A DNA stretch of 43,901 nt from the NCBI GenBank assembly GCA_022545895.1, contig JAKEIK010000307.1, positions 1-43,901 on the forward strand, given 5' to 3'. Source of the DNA: Nitrososphaeraceae archaeon. Its GTDB lineage: Archaea > Thermoproteota > Nitrososphaeria > Nitrososphaerales > Nitrososphaeraceae. Under the pieces are notes generated by a model. That model did no database searches, was not told the DNA's origin, and saw nothing but the letters and a program-made list of their open reading frames with translations. Shown in pieces: positions 1 through 7,846 of the stretch; positions within the stretch are counted from its first letter, which is position 1, and the number at the start of each line of letters is the position of its first letter. Position numbers and translations under genes: made by a program.

Positions 1-348
1 ACTATAATCTGTGAAATAGATCGTGGATATCTTTGAGGTGTAGATTAGTTCTACTATTTCGGTCATCATATTAGGTTCTATGAAATAAGTAAATAAATTT
101 CTCTCCAACAGTGCAATGGAATTATTCAAGATGTTGATGAATCATTATACCTCTCCATAAATTTGTCACTTAATCCCGCCTTATTAGGTGGATTGAATTA
201 CGACATCTCATATTAGAAGTGAGTAAGAGGGTTTAAATGTTGTTAGTACTCACTAATCTAGGGGATTTTGGTATTATGATTAATGGTTGTAAGAACCATC
301 GCGCTGTAGATATTATGACTCTGAAGGAATGATTGATTAACTAAGGGG
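1..348. other. Non-coding leader region before the iron permease gene
   Basis: No convincing reading frame is seen on either strand; the 60-residue minus-strand ORF overlapping its end is a shadow of the permease start. A TTTAAA-like stretch near 231-238 could be a TATA box, but it lies more than 100 bases from the start codon. An AAGGGG purine run at 343-348 is a plausible ribosome binding site for the downstream gene. Confidence 0.4.
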
Positions 349-2589
349 TTGCTTTTGACAAAGAAAAAGAATTCTTGGCAGGCGAGATCATTATCTGTTA
401 CTCTCAGCGTTGGATTTTTAATCATAATTAATGCAATCATGTCGCCAAATTTATTAGTCTATGCTGAGAGTGGGCTTTCCACCAAGACAGTAGAGACAAC
501 CAACACTGAAGGTATGGACGTACTTCTAGTCATGGTCAATCTTGCAAGAATACGAACCCAAATAATGTTAACTGAAAAAAGCTTGGCGGAGGGGGATAAC
601 AATATGGCTTTTGCTCATGCGTATATTCCGCATTCTGTAATTTTTCCATCAATTAAGGATATTCTTGAAAAAGTGCTGAATAATTCTAATTCTATAAATA
701 GACTTGAATCCGGGCTGGCAGACATGGCATTCATGGTAAAATCTGAAGTATCCATAGATAAAATAAAACAGAAAACAAAAGATTTCAATATCATTTTAGA
801 TGATTTTGAAATGCAGGTAATAAATCCAGTAAGTCAAACAAATAAATCTCTAATTGCTCAGACTACGATACTTTTATTAAAAGATGCTGATAAATCGTAT
901 CAATTAGCAAATGCAGCGACCCTAAATAATAGTGCTGATCAAAAAATAGAGAACGTACAAGGGTTCAGTAAAGTCGATTATCAGAATGCACTCGGTTTGG
1001 TTAACATGTCGATATCAAATTATGACAAATTAGCAAGTTCTGTTTCAAAGAACAGGAATTCTGAAATTAACCTATCATTCGCTCAGCTGCAAGATTTCAT
1101 GACTAAAAAATTAGATAAAGTAGAAATCTCACGATTAATCTCTTCGATAGAAAAGACATTAGAAGATTCAGTGTCCTCCCTCCCATCGCACACTAGTAAT
1201 ACGGAGAAACAGGACAACGCAGAAATACGTTCGTTTCAATCGTCAACGGGTAGTCAAAAAGGGACAAATGCCGTTGCTACAAGCGATATCAGTATCCAGA
1301 CAGCAAAAACTAATGAAACTAAGGGAAAAACATTTGCGGATATACAAGAATTAAGCCGCGGATTTGGGATCTATACTGGTGAAAGAAAAGGGATGGGCCA
1401 AACAGACGAATCGTCAAAGGGAGTGGTAAGAGATAACATTGATCAGATTAGGCTAAAGCTGGAAAATGTGTTACAGGAGTATAAGGAAAAAAAATACGAT
1501 GAATCATTGTCAGCTTCGCGTTCTGCCTATCTTGACAGCTATGAGAATATTGAAGTTCCGCTACGGCCAATAAACCCGGATTTTACGCTTGATATGGAGA
1601 TTAAATTTGCCCAATTGCGAAATCTTATACAATCAAAGGTACCCTATGAAAGTGTCCAAGCCAAAATAATTGAGATAAGGCAGGGACTTGATGAGTCTGA
1701 AAGACTTGTAACAGGAACTGGAATTATTGCTCCGACTATAGCATTCTCAACGTCATTTACTATAATATTCAGGGAAGGTCTAGAGTCAGCATTAATTATT
1801 GGTGCCATTCTTACCTATCTCGAAGCATCTAGAAATGATCGTTTCAAAAAACATGTTTATTATGGTATTGCGATTGCAGTTGCGGGAACTGCTCTCACGT
1901 GGTTTATTGCAGAATACATAATCAAAATATCGGGAGTCAGTAGAGAGTTAATTGAAGCTATAGCTGGCATTTCGGCAGTAGCTGTACTTTTTTGGGTCAG
2001 TTTTTGGGTACTCAATAAAGTTGAGACAAAGAAATGGATTGAATTTGTCAAAGCGAAAGTGTGGCATGCTACCACAACAGGAAGCGTAATGGTTTTTATC
2101 ATGCTTTCGTTCTTTACCGTTTATAGAGAGGGTTTTGAAACTGTTCTTTTCTACCAGGCGATGCTATCATTTGCCAAGTATATGGAATGGTATGTTATAG
2201 CAGGTTTACTATGTGGTCTGGCCGTAATAGTAGGGATTGTTTTTCTTATAAAAAGGATAGGTAAGAAATTACCTCTTAGAGTTCTATTTGGATTAACTAT
2301 GGGTGTTGGAGCATACATGTCAATAGCATTTATTGGAAATGCTGTAAGGTCTTTTCAGGAGGTTGGATATATTTCTACTACACATTTGATTGGAATTATC
2401 CCGAGGCTCGATATTAATCTAGCAAAGATGACTGGAATTCATCCAACGCTAGAGACTGTTATCGCACAATTAATACTACTATGTGTATATGTTGTAGGAT
2501 CATTATACATTCTTGTGATACAACCGAGACGAAAAAAAGCCATCGAGACTTCAAGAAAATCTATGGCAGATTTTGGAAAAAAACAATAA
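349..2589 (+). CDS. FTR1-family iron permease with a long extracytoplasmic N-terminal region
   Basis: Predicted high-affinity iron permease of the FTR1/EfeU family, moving iron across the cytoplasmic membrane. The C-terminal ~280 residues hold the hydrophobic permease with both hallmark REGxE motifs: REGLE near residue 475 and REGFE near residue 593. The N-terminus is Lys-rich followed by a hydrophobic segment ending around VYAES, a likely signal peptide or anchor. Between them lie ~420 residues of mostly charged, helix-prone sequence, much longer than a minimal EfeU and probably outside the membrane. The track start is TTG at 349, directly abutting the AAGGGG run; the TTG at 355, six bases after the run, is better placed. 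No EfeO, EfeB or multicopper oxidase gene is adjacent, so the electron partner is unknown. Family call is firm; iron specificity comes from the motif. Confidence 0.93.
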   Translation: MLLTKKKNSWQARSLSVTLSVGFLIIINAIMSPNLLVYAESGLSTKTVETTNTEGMDVLLVMVNLARIRTQIMLTEKSLAEGDNNMAFAHAYIPHSVIFPSIKDILEKVLNNSNSINRLESGLADMAFMVKSEVSIDKIKQKTKDFNIILDDFEMQVINPVSQTNKSLIAQTTILLLKDADKSYQLANAATLNNSADQKIENVQGFSKVDYQNALGLVNMSISNYDKLASSVSKNRNSEINLSFAQLQDFMTKKLDKVEISRLISSIEKTLEDSVSSLPSHTSNTEKQDNAEIRSFQSSTGSQKGTNAVATSDISIQTAKTNETKGKTFADIQELSRGFGIYTGERKGMGQTDESSKGVVRDNIDQIRLKLENVLQEYKEKKYDESLSASRSAYLDSYENIEVPLRPINPDFTLDMEIKFAQLRNLIQSKVPYESVQAKIIEIRQGLDESERLVTGTGIIAPTIAFSTSFTIIFREGLESALIIGAILTYLEASRNDRFKKHVYYGIAIAVAGTALTWFIAEYIIKISGVSRELIEAIAGISAVAVLFWVSFWVLNKVETKKWIEFVKAKVWHATTTGSVMVFIMLSFFTVYREGFETVLFYQAMLSFAKYMEWYVIAGLLCGLAVIVGIVFLIKRIGKKLPLRVLFGLTMGVGAYMSIAFIGNAVRSFQEVGYISTTHLIGIIPRLDINLAKMTGIHPTLETVIAQLILLCVYVVGSLYILVIQPRRKKAIETSRKSMADFGKKQ

Positions 2590-2730
2590 GGCCACGACGA
2601 TGATTATAATAACTAACGTGGCGGACTTGCATTCATGATAATTCGTATCTGAATCTAACAATCAACCCTATCACCATAGATTTAATTGAGACGTTATAGC
2701 ATAGATAATCTATTACAAAGTAGATAGAAA

Positions 2731-2931
2731 ATGAGGTACAACATAATGGAGACGCATGATTTCAAATGTCGTTTATGCAGTACAAAATGGTTAAATTATG
2801 TCGAAAATAATACTCCATGTCCTAGTCCCTCTCAGGAGGATGGAAGGCATAATTTTGATTTTAGCAAACCAATTAAGGTGGATCCACTCGAAAAACAAAC
2901 TGGCACCCCAGAAGTGCAAGAGAGCAAATAA
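2731..2931 (+). CDS. Small zinc-binding protein, paralogue of the one at 26055-26240
   Basis: A 66-residue protein with CRLC, a later PC, and DGRHNF. These give three Cys and one His that could bind a single zinc. The pattern DFKCxxC-W-N-x-PC-DG-x-HNF-x-F-x-KP recurs in the minus-strand protein at 26055-26240, so this is a real conserved family and not a chance frame. The start may be the second Met (METHD), six codons in. Function is unknown; a nucleic-acid or protein-binding zinc knuckle is the plainest guess. Confidence 0.75.
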   Translation: MRYNIMETHDFKCRLCSTKWLNYVENNTPCPSPSQEDGRHNFDFSKPIKVDPLEKQTGTPEVQESK

Positions 2932-2976
2932 CCTTTCAACCAATTACGTTTTTTTAGTCAAAAAATGACCAATTGA

Positions 2977-3129
2977 ATTGGACTTGCATATCGGCAACCG
3001 TTTTTACTTGAAACTATTATTCCTGGTATATTTGCAGCTGGAGATGTACGTCATGGTTCTATCAAAAGGATCGCTGCAGGAGTGGGCGAAGGCTCGACAG
3101 CTATTCAGCTAATACATGAATATTTATAA
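2977..3129 (+). pseudogene. C-terminal remnant of a thioredoxin-reductase-like flavoprotein
   Basis: An open frame after a TGA at 2974 encodes PFLLETIIPGIFAAGDVR, then GSIKRIAAGVGEGS, ending at a TAA. This is the conserved C-terminal FAD-contacting segment (the ATS/GD motif) of thioredoxin-reductase-like oxidoreductases. Only about 45 residues remain; the N-terminal FAD and NADPH domains are absent upstream, where only non-coding sequence and the small zinc gene lie. It has no start codon, so I read it as a deletion remnant. Confidence 0.85.
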
Positions 3130-3144
3130 TGATTAAGAAACACT

Positions 3145-3301
3145 ATGATTATTTATAAGAATACTGCAAAGGAAGTATAGTGTAAGTTCTGAGATCGATA
3201 ATAGAACCCATTTAATTTACAAAAGCAAAGCGACTCAAACGGAAATTGATTTATTTGACTACAAAGAGATGGACCAAGATGTACTTATAGATATTACATG
3301 A
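3145..3301 (+). pseudogene. Possible decayed small ORF
   Basis: A frame from about 3151 to the TGA at 3299-3301 reads like protein (for example KSKATQTEIDLFDYKEMDQD) but has no ATG, GTG or TTG. An ATG at 3145 opens a different frame that ends after eleven codons, so a frameshift could join the two. No family is recognised. It may equally be chance. Confidence 0.22.
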
Positions 3302-3582
3302 TTAGGAATAGTTGTTTTACTTATTCTTGTAACAGAATATGAGTGGTTTGAATGGGTCCTTCAAGTTTGTTATTGAATTCTTTCTGTATAGACGATTTAA
3401 ATCCACAATTTGTCTTTGGGTCTACTCTCGTCCTGTTTTTCAATATTCTTTGCCAATGCGAGGCTCCCTTTATACTCGAAATTAAATAAGTTTTGGAAGT
3501 CTGACAAATAGTGATTTTACTAGGATTGTCGTTCACTTTGATGATGCTAACAGTATAAATAATGTCTACATAAAGTAGTGTC

Positions 3583-3720
3583 ATACCTAAGAAGACTATT
3601 TACGGAAAATGTCCAAAATGTAGGACTAAGAGTCAACTTGAAGTATTATCTGGCAACCCAGGAAAAGAGAAATTCAAGTGCAATATGTGTTACCATACGT
3701 TCGGAATAGATGAACTATGA
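3583..3720 (+). CDS. Small zinc-ribbon ORF without a standard start codon
   Basis: The frame ending at TGA 3718 encodes YGKCPKCRTK, then about 19 residues later FKCNMCYHTF. This CxxC-CxxC pair is typical of a zinc ribbon. The frame opens after a TAA at 3571 and contains no ATG, GTG or TTG before the first cysteine pair; ATA at 3583 or ATT at 3598 would be the only start candidates. The coordinates assume ATA. It may be a working gene with a rare start or the 3' part of a broken one. Confidence 0.5.
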   Translation: MPKKTIYGKCPKCRTKSQLEVLSGNPGKEKFKCNMCYHTFGIDEL

Positions 3721-4015
3721 ATTAACCTTAGCTAAATTGTTCTTGGAAATCTTATTTTGATGAAGTGAAGGAATAAACAACAAGATACAGTTCCATTGAA
3801 GGGAGGGAGACTAGTTACATCATTACCATTATATATTTTCTCACAATATGCTCAGTCACTTGTGAATAAAATGGTGACCAGTAATTCGGAATATAAGATC
3901 TAACAATCCTGTGTATTAGTACTCCTAACTGAAATTGTTTTCATACAATATTTACATTCAGCGGCAATTTTATAAATTTTCTAACTTTGATTTGCTTAAA
4001 CACAAAACTACAAAA

Positions 4016-4222
4016 TTAAAACTTCTGCCATTGTTTGTTGTGACGATTCATATGACACTGGTCTGAGCAAAAGTCGTCATCACACATGTAACAGTATACT
4101 GGGTAGTCTTGTATTTTTTTGCCACAACTACCGCATGAAACAGACATATCCATGTTTTTATCTGATAATAATACGTTTTCCTCCCTTAGAAAGTTTTCTT
4201 CATGACTGACTGGATCGTTCAA
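4016..4222 (-). CDS. Small Cys-rich zinc-finger protein
   Basis: A 68-residue protein whose C-terminal half carries CGSCGKK, then CYMC, FC, QCH and a final His, enough ligands for two zinc ions in a MYND- or AN1-like cross-brace arrangement. The N-terminal half is acidic and polar. It is transcribed away from the divergent reductase-like gene at 4337, with a 114-base shared upstream region. The function is not known; such tiny treble-clef proteins are very common in this window. Confidence 0.7.
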   Translation of the reverse strand: MNDPVSHEENFLREENVLLSDKNMDMSVSCGSCGKKIQDYPVYCYMCDDDFCSDQCHMNRHNKQWQKF

Positions 4223-4336
4223 AAATTGACTTGTCTAGGATCAGATAAATAACGATTTGTTAACCCGATTGGTTTCCACTCTTTGTAAAAAGTTACAGAT
4301 AACAACTAAAATATGTGAGAGCATCAATTTAAGAAC

Positions 4337-4981
4337 ATGAAGATAGGAATCATTGGGGCTGGAGATGTAGGCAGTACTTTAGGCAAAGAATGGGCTAAGA
4401 GAGGCCACGAAATTGTGTTCGGAGTTCGAAACATTCAGAGTCCTAAAGTCAAGAGTTTACTCAAAATTGCAGATTCAAATATCAAGGTTGCTACCATTAG
4501 TGAGGCGGCTTCTTTCGGTCAGGTAGTACTCCTCGCCGTACCATGGGAAGCCGTCAAAGAAACGATCGAAAATGCAGGAGATTTATCTGGAAGGATTTTG
4601 ATAGATCCCATTAATCCCCTGAGTTCTGATTTAAAAAATTTGATAGTTGGACCTTCGACATCTGCCGCCGAAGAGATTGCAAAATTGGCCCAGGGTGCTA
4701 AAGTTGTTAAGGCATTTAATGCTATAGGAGCAAAGACTTTGGGTAATTTGAAATTTGGTCAATACAAAGCAGATACTTTCATTTGCGGTGATGACTCTGG
4801 TGCAAAATCGATTGTAAGAAAATTGGCTATGGAAATGGGTTTTGATGTTCTAGATGTCGGGCCTCTTTCTAACGCGAGACTGTTAGAAAATTTGGCGTTG
4901 CTCTGGATTGAATTAGCATTTAGACAGGAAATGGGTCCGAATATTGCTTTCAAATTATTGACCAGAACAAGTGGAATGTAA
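4337..4981 (+). CDS. NADPH-dependent F420 reductase-like Rossmann protein
   Basis: A 214-residue protein starting MKIGIIGAGDVGSTLG, the N-terminal dinucleotide-binding GxGxxG loop. The length and the segments FGVRN, LAVPWEA, DPINPL and VKAFNAIGA match the NADP oxidoreductase, coenzyme-F420-dependent family (COG2085), which transfers hydride between NADP(H) and F420 in the cytoplasm. Members of this family in archaea and actinobacteria are not all proven F420 enzymes, so the substrate is inferred. The start is fixed by the Rossmann strand beginning at residue 2. It is convergent with the small gene ending at 5021, 39 bases downstream. Confidence 0.85.
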   Translation: MKIGIIGAGDVGSTLGKEWAKRGHEIVFGVRNIQSPKVKSLLKIADSNIKVATISEAASFGQVVLLAVPWEAVKETIENAGDLSGRILIDPINPLSSDLKNLIVGPSTSAAEEIAKLAQGAKVVKAFNAIGAKTLGNLKFGQYKADTFICGDDSGAKSIVRKLAMEMGFDVLDVGPLSNARLLENLALLWIELAFRQEMGPNIAFKLLTRTSGM

Positions 4982-5020
4982 AAATTATGCAGAGACGCTG
5001 CCTTCCTAAAAAAAAGGGCT

Positions 5021-5359
5021 TTATTCGCAGGGAGGAATCGAATCTGGAATTGAATCGGCACCTACTATTCTTACTGATTGGTTACAAGATTTGATCCTAG
5101 TAAGTATAGCGGGGAAAGGAGATTGTATCCCTGGAAGACCTCTCATTAGACTACCGCTATCTAGCAATTTAATAAGATCTTGATATTGTCGATTGCGATC
5201 AAAATCCATGTCTTTGTTTATGAGGTATTTCATGTATGATGCCATAGTACAATTCTTGATTGAATTTGATTTGTGAAGATATTTTACTCTGTCGAGAAGG
5301 TATTCGTACTCACCCCTTGGAATTTTAGTACTGACAACAATTGTTGATTTGCGAGCCAT
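5021..5359 (-). CDS. Small basic protein, possibly ribbon-helix-helix
   Basis: A 112-residue protein. The N-terminal MARKSTIVVSTKIPRGEYEY has the beta-strand-then-helix look of MetJ/Arc/CopG-type DNA-binding proteins, followed by a basic helix (VKYLHKS) and a second helix (MASYMKYLIN). The remainder is polar with no recognised motif. The assignment to ribbon-helix-helix is by pattern only. It stands alone; no toxin gene is adjacent. Confidence 0.55.
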   Translation of the reverse strand: MARKSTIVVSTKIPRGEYEYLLDRVKYLHKSNSIKNCTMASYMKYLINKDMDFDRNRQYQDLIKLLDSGSLMRGLPGIQSPFPAILTRIKSCNQSVRIVGADSIPDSIPPCE

Positions 5360-5874
5360 TTATCAGTTCAGCAAATATTTGTCATAAGGAGGTTTAAAAA
5401 GTTAGAGGTTGAGAAACCACGGTGACGCAAAGGTAGACCCTGACAAGAGATGGTTACTCCTCACAATATCAGGCTGCAAAAAAGGTAGACCTATACTATG
5501 AATACGTTGGAGCACAATACCGTTTGAGCAGTGAGTGCCAAAATTACTAAAAAGCGAAGATAAATTCAGCTGTTATATCGATAATACGATGTATGGCATC
5601 ATTCAAAAATCGCTTGAAAATCCAAGCCATCCTAATTTCATTCATAAATCAAATCTGCAGAAATACCGTCAAACATCACTTTGTTGATAAAGCATCGTCT
5701 CGAATGAAGTTGCAGCGAATATAATTGTTTGTGAATTTTTGAATAAAGTGTATAGAAAATTATTATGCTATATGTTTCCACGGTTTTTGAGCATAATCAA
5801 TCCGCCAAGTGGATGGCAGTTTATGTAAAGATAGCAGGGAAGAATTAGAACTAATATTCTGTGGTAGATTTTTG
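5360..5874. other. Gap between two minus-strand genes, with one short protein-like frame
   Basis: No gene is called. On the plus strand around 5435-5550 a frame reads TRDGYSSQYQAAKKVDLYYE and continues to a TAA, but it lacks a start codon and matches no family I know. It could be a decayed gene. Nothing else structured was seen. Confidence 0.3.
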
Positions 5875-6630
5875 TTATCGTATGCGTTGTGAGAGAATAA
5901 ATAATAACATAGCTAAAGCCATCGTGGAAATCCATACAACCTTATTCCATTCGAAGATCTTTTGTCCATCTAATACCCCAAACGGTAACAAATTGAACAT
6001 TGCTATCCACCCATTAAATGAAGCTCCTGCAACGAAGAAATAACTTGACTGATTAAGGTTGTATAGAAGAAGGAATGCGAAACCCATAACAAGGTTTGTC
6101 AAAGGGCCTATTAGTGCCACTCTTCCAAATCTGTTTCTGTCCGTGAGACCAACCATCACTGCGCCGGGCGCTATGAATTTGAATGGAATAATTGGAATCG
6201 CAGATATTGCTGTAATTAATAGGCCATATAACTGCCCACGGAACTCAGCCCAGCTTCCGTAGAATTGGGCAAGAAATTTGTGAGCAAGCTCGTGCACAAG
6301 AAATGCACTAACGAATATTGTTATAAACTGCCATGATATGTATCTATAAGAATTTAGTGACAACCCCACCGCTGTCACCAAGAGTGTTGCGATGCCTAAG
6401 TGTAATAGTTCTGTTTTAGAGCTTTTTATTCTGATCCTACTGGAAAAAGAATGTAAAGAATGCTGATCTTCATCGCCAGCCTGCATTCTCCTCTGTCTGT
6501 TTTGCATATATTGCTTCAAGTTCACACAAGAATGATTCATGGGTATTCTATGCAGATCACAGAACGATTCTCCACAATAATTGCATACAAATGGTATATT
6601 CTCGTTAATTCCACACCAATGACATTTCAT
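5875..6630 (-). CDS. AN1-type zinc finger fused to a site-2 (M50) membrane protease
   Basis: Residues 1-36 form an AN1-like zinc finger: CHWC, then CNYCGESFC, then LHRIPMNHSC. After a basic, polar linker (about 37-72) come several transmembrane helices with the metalloprotease motif HELAH at 113-117 and the second zinc-site motif NLLPFGVLDG at 213-222, the classic HExxH and NxxPxxxLDG of the site-2 protease family. It should cleave within or near the membrane, with the finger on the cytoplasmic side as a docking domain. The finger could recruit substrates or ubiquitin-like or chaperone partners, as eukaryotic AN1 domains do, but that is inference. The ATG at 6630 lies immediately before the first zinc ligand, supporting the start. 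Confidence 0.92.
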   Translation of the reverse strand: MKCHWCGINENIPFVCNYCGESFCDLHRIPMNHSCVNLKQYMQNRQRRMQAGDEDQHSLHSFSSRIRIKSSKTELLHLGIATLLVTAVGLSLNSYRYISWQFITIFVSAFLVHELAHKFLAQFYGSWAEFRGQLYGLLITAISAIPIIPFKFIAPGAVMVGLTDRNRFGRVALIGPLTNLVMGFAFLLLYNLNQSSYFFVAGASFNGWIAMFNLLPFGVLDGQKIFEWNKVVWISTMALAMLLFILSQRIR

Positions 6631-7201
6631 TCTCTTTATGCCGTATCATTTAGGATCGAACCCATATTTTAAGGCATGATAAAGAAGATTCCAAAGAAAC
6701 GTCATGAAGGACAGTTAGAATTATGCTCACCGTCTGCATAGATGAATTGTCTGTCTTCAGACGGCTTAATTGATGACTCTATAGTGTTACTAAGTATTCT
6801 AGACATATCTGCTTGTCCTATACTATTTTTATATGGTTAAGTGATTACAAAAATTTACTATCCTTGTAGTACCAATTGTTGTTCCTAAAGTATAGAACAG
6901 TCTAGAACATCACAAAAGCCATTTTTATCACGGACAAGATTTTAACTTAATATTTTCCGGTGAACAGATCCAGAAATTATATGGATACCGTCAGTGTAGA
7001 AGAGTATTAGTGATTTGCTAAATTTCATGTAACTTGTATGAATAAATAATTTATTGTCAGGTGGGCAAAATAGACATGGCTTGTTCTAGATTTACGAATG
7101 ATAATAGGTTTGCACGAATCTTATAGTCATGACATTAATTATTCTTGCCAATAAGACATAAGACTTAATAACTAAAATTATGATCTAATAATTGATTAGT
7201 T
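6631..7201. other. Non-coding region between divergent genes
   Basis: Divergent intergenic region of about 570 bases between the site-2 protease and the cupin. It holds the inverted repeat listed separately. The 70-residue plus ORF at 6460-6672 is a shadow of the protease gene. AT-rich stretches near 7170-7195 probably include the cupin promoter. Confidence 0.4.
6730..6764. repeat. Inverted repeat with two alternative hairpins
   Basis: CCGTCTG at 6730-6736 pairs perfectly with CAGACGG at 6758-6764, giving a 7-bp stem. Within it a shorter hairpin, GTCTG-TCTT-CAGAC, uses the same right arm. The two forms exclude each other. It sits about 100 bases upstream of the AN1/site-2 protease start and is more GC-rich than its surroundings. 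A regulatory role is only a guess. Confidence 0.45.
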
Positions 7202-7561
7202 ATGGCAAGTCTTAGGAAGAAGAATTTAGACAGTCCTGATGAAGTACGTTCTTTTGATAATGGCAAGGTAGAAATTGCAAATCTAGGAGACGTTGCTATA
7301 GGTCGTGCAACGCTTGAACCAGGATGGAGTTGGGAAAAATGCGTAAAGCCAATAGTGAAAACTGACAGTTGTCAAGCACCTCACACTCAATATGTAGTTT
7401 CTGGACGAGTGAAGGTAGTAATGGATGATGGAACAGAGGAAGAATTTGGCCCTGGCGATGCGGCTGTAATTCCACCTGGACATAATGCTTGGGTTGTTGG
7501 TAATGAACCAGTGGTTGCTATTGACTTTACAGGCCTGAAAGACTACGCGAAAAAGGGTTAG
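7202..7561 (+). CDS. Single-domain cupin protein
   Basis: A 119-residue small beta-barrel protein. The core HTQYVVSGRVKVVMDDG and FGPGDAAVIPPGHNAWV follows the two cupin motifs, with His at the first position and a PPGH His in the second; the usual second His and Glu of motif 1 are not both present, so metal binding may be partial. A conserved WEKCVKP segment precedes the barrel, as in a family of cupins that is widespread in archaea and actinobacteria. The ATG start follows an AT-rich region. No neighbour suggests a pathway. Confidence 0.85.
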   Translation: MASLRKKNLDSPDEVRSFDNGKVEIANLGDVAIGRATLEPGWSWEKCVKPIVKTDSCQAPHTQYVVSGRVKVVMDDGTEEEFGPGDAAVIPPGHNAWVVGNEPVVAIDFTGLKDYAKKG

Positions 7562-7846
7562 ATCTCCGCAAAAAGATTAATTTTATCTAAGACAGACTGA
7601 CTTGATAAGGTCATTGTATAAGTACGGTCACTTTTTTATAGTATTACTCTAGTAGTACATAATTCCTACAAAGACAATTCCAGAGTCAAGCCCATGAGCA
7701 TGGAAAGTGGAGGTACGAATTCTGTTACCAAAACCAACTTCAACAAAGGGATTAGTGATTATCTTGACATCTGCTCATACTTCAATTCTCAGTTAGCTAC
7801 AGGACCTTTCATATATTTTTGAGGAAAGATATTCGTCTTTCGAGAA

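Noticed and set aside
3321-3584. 87-residue minus-strand ORF
   Set aside because: No motif, biased composition and no conserved feature; the parallel plus strand at its right end leads into the zinc-ribbon frame. Left out as unsupported.
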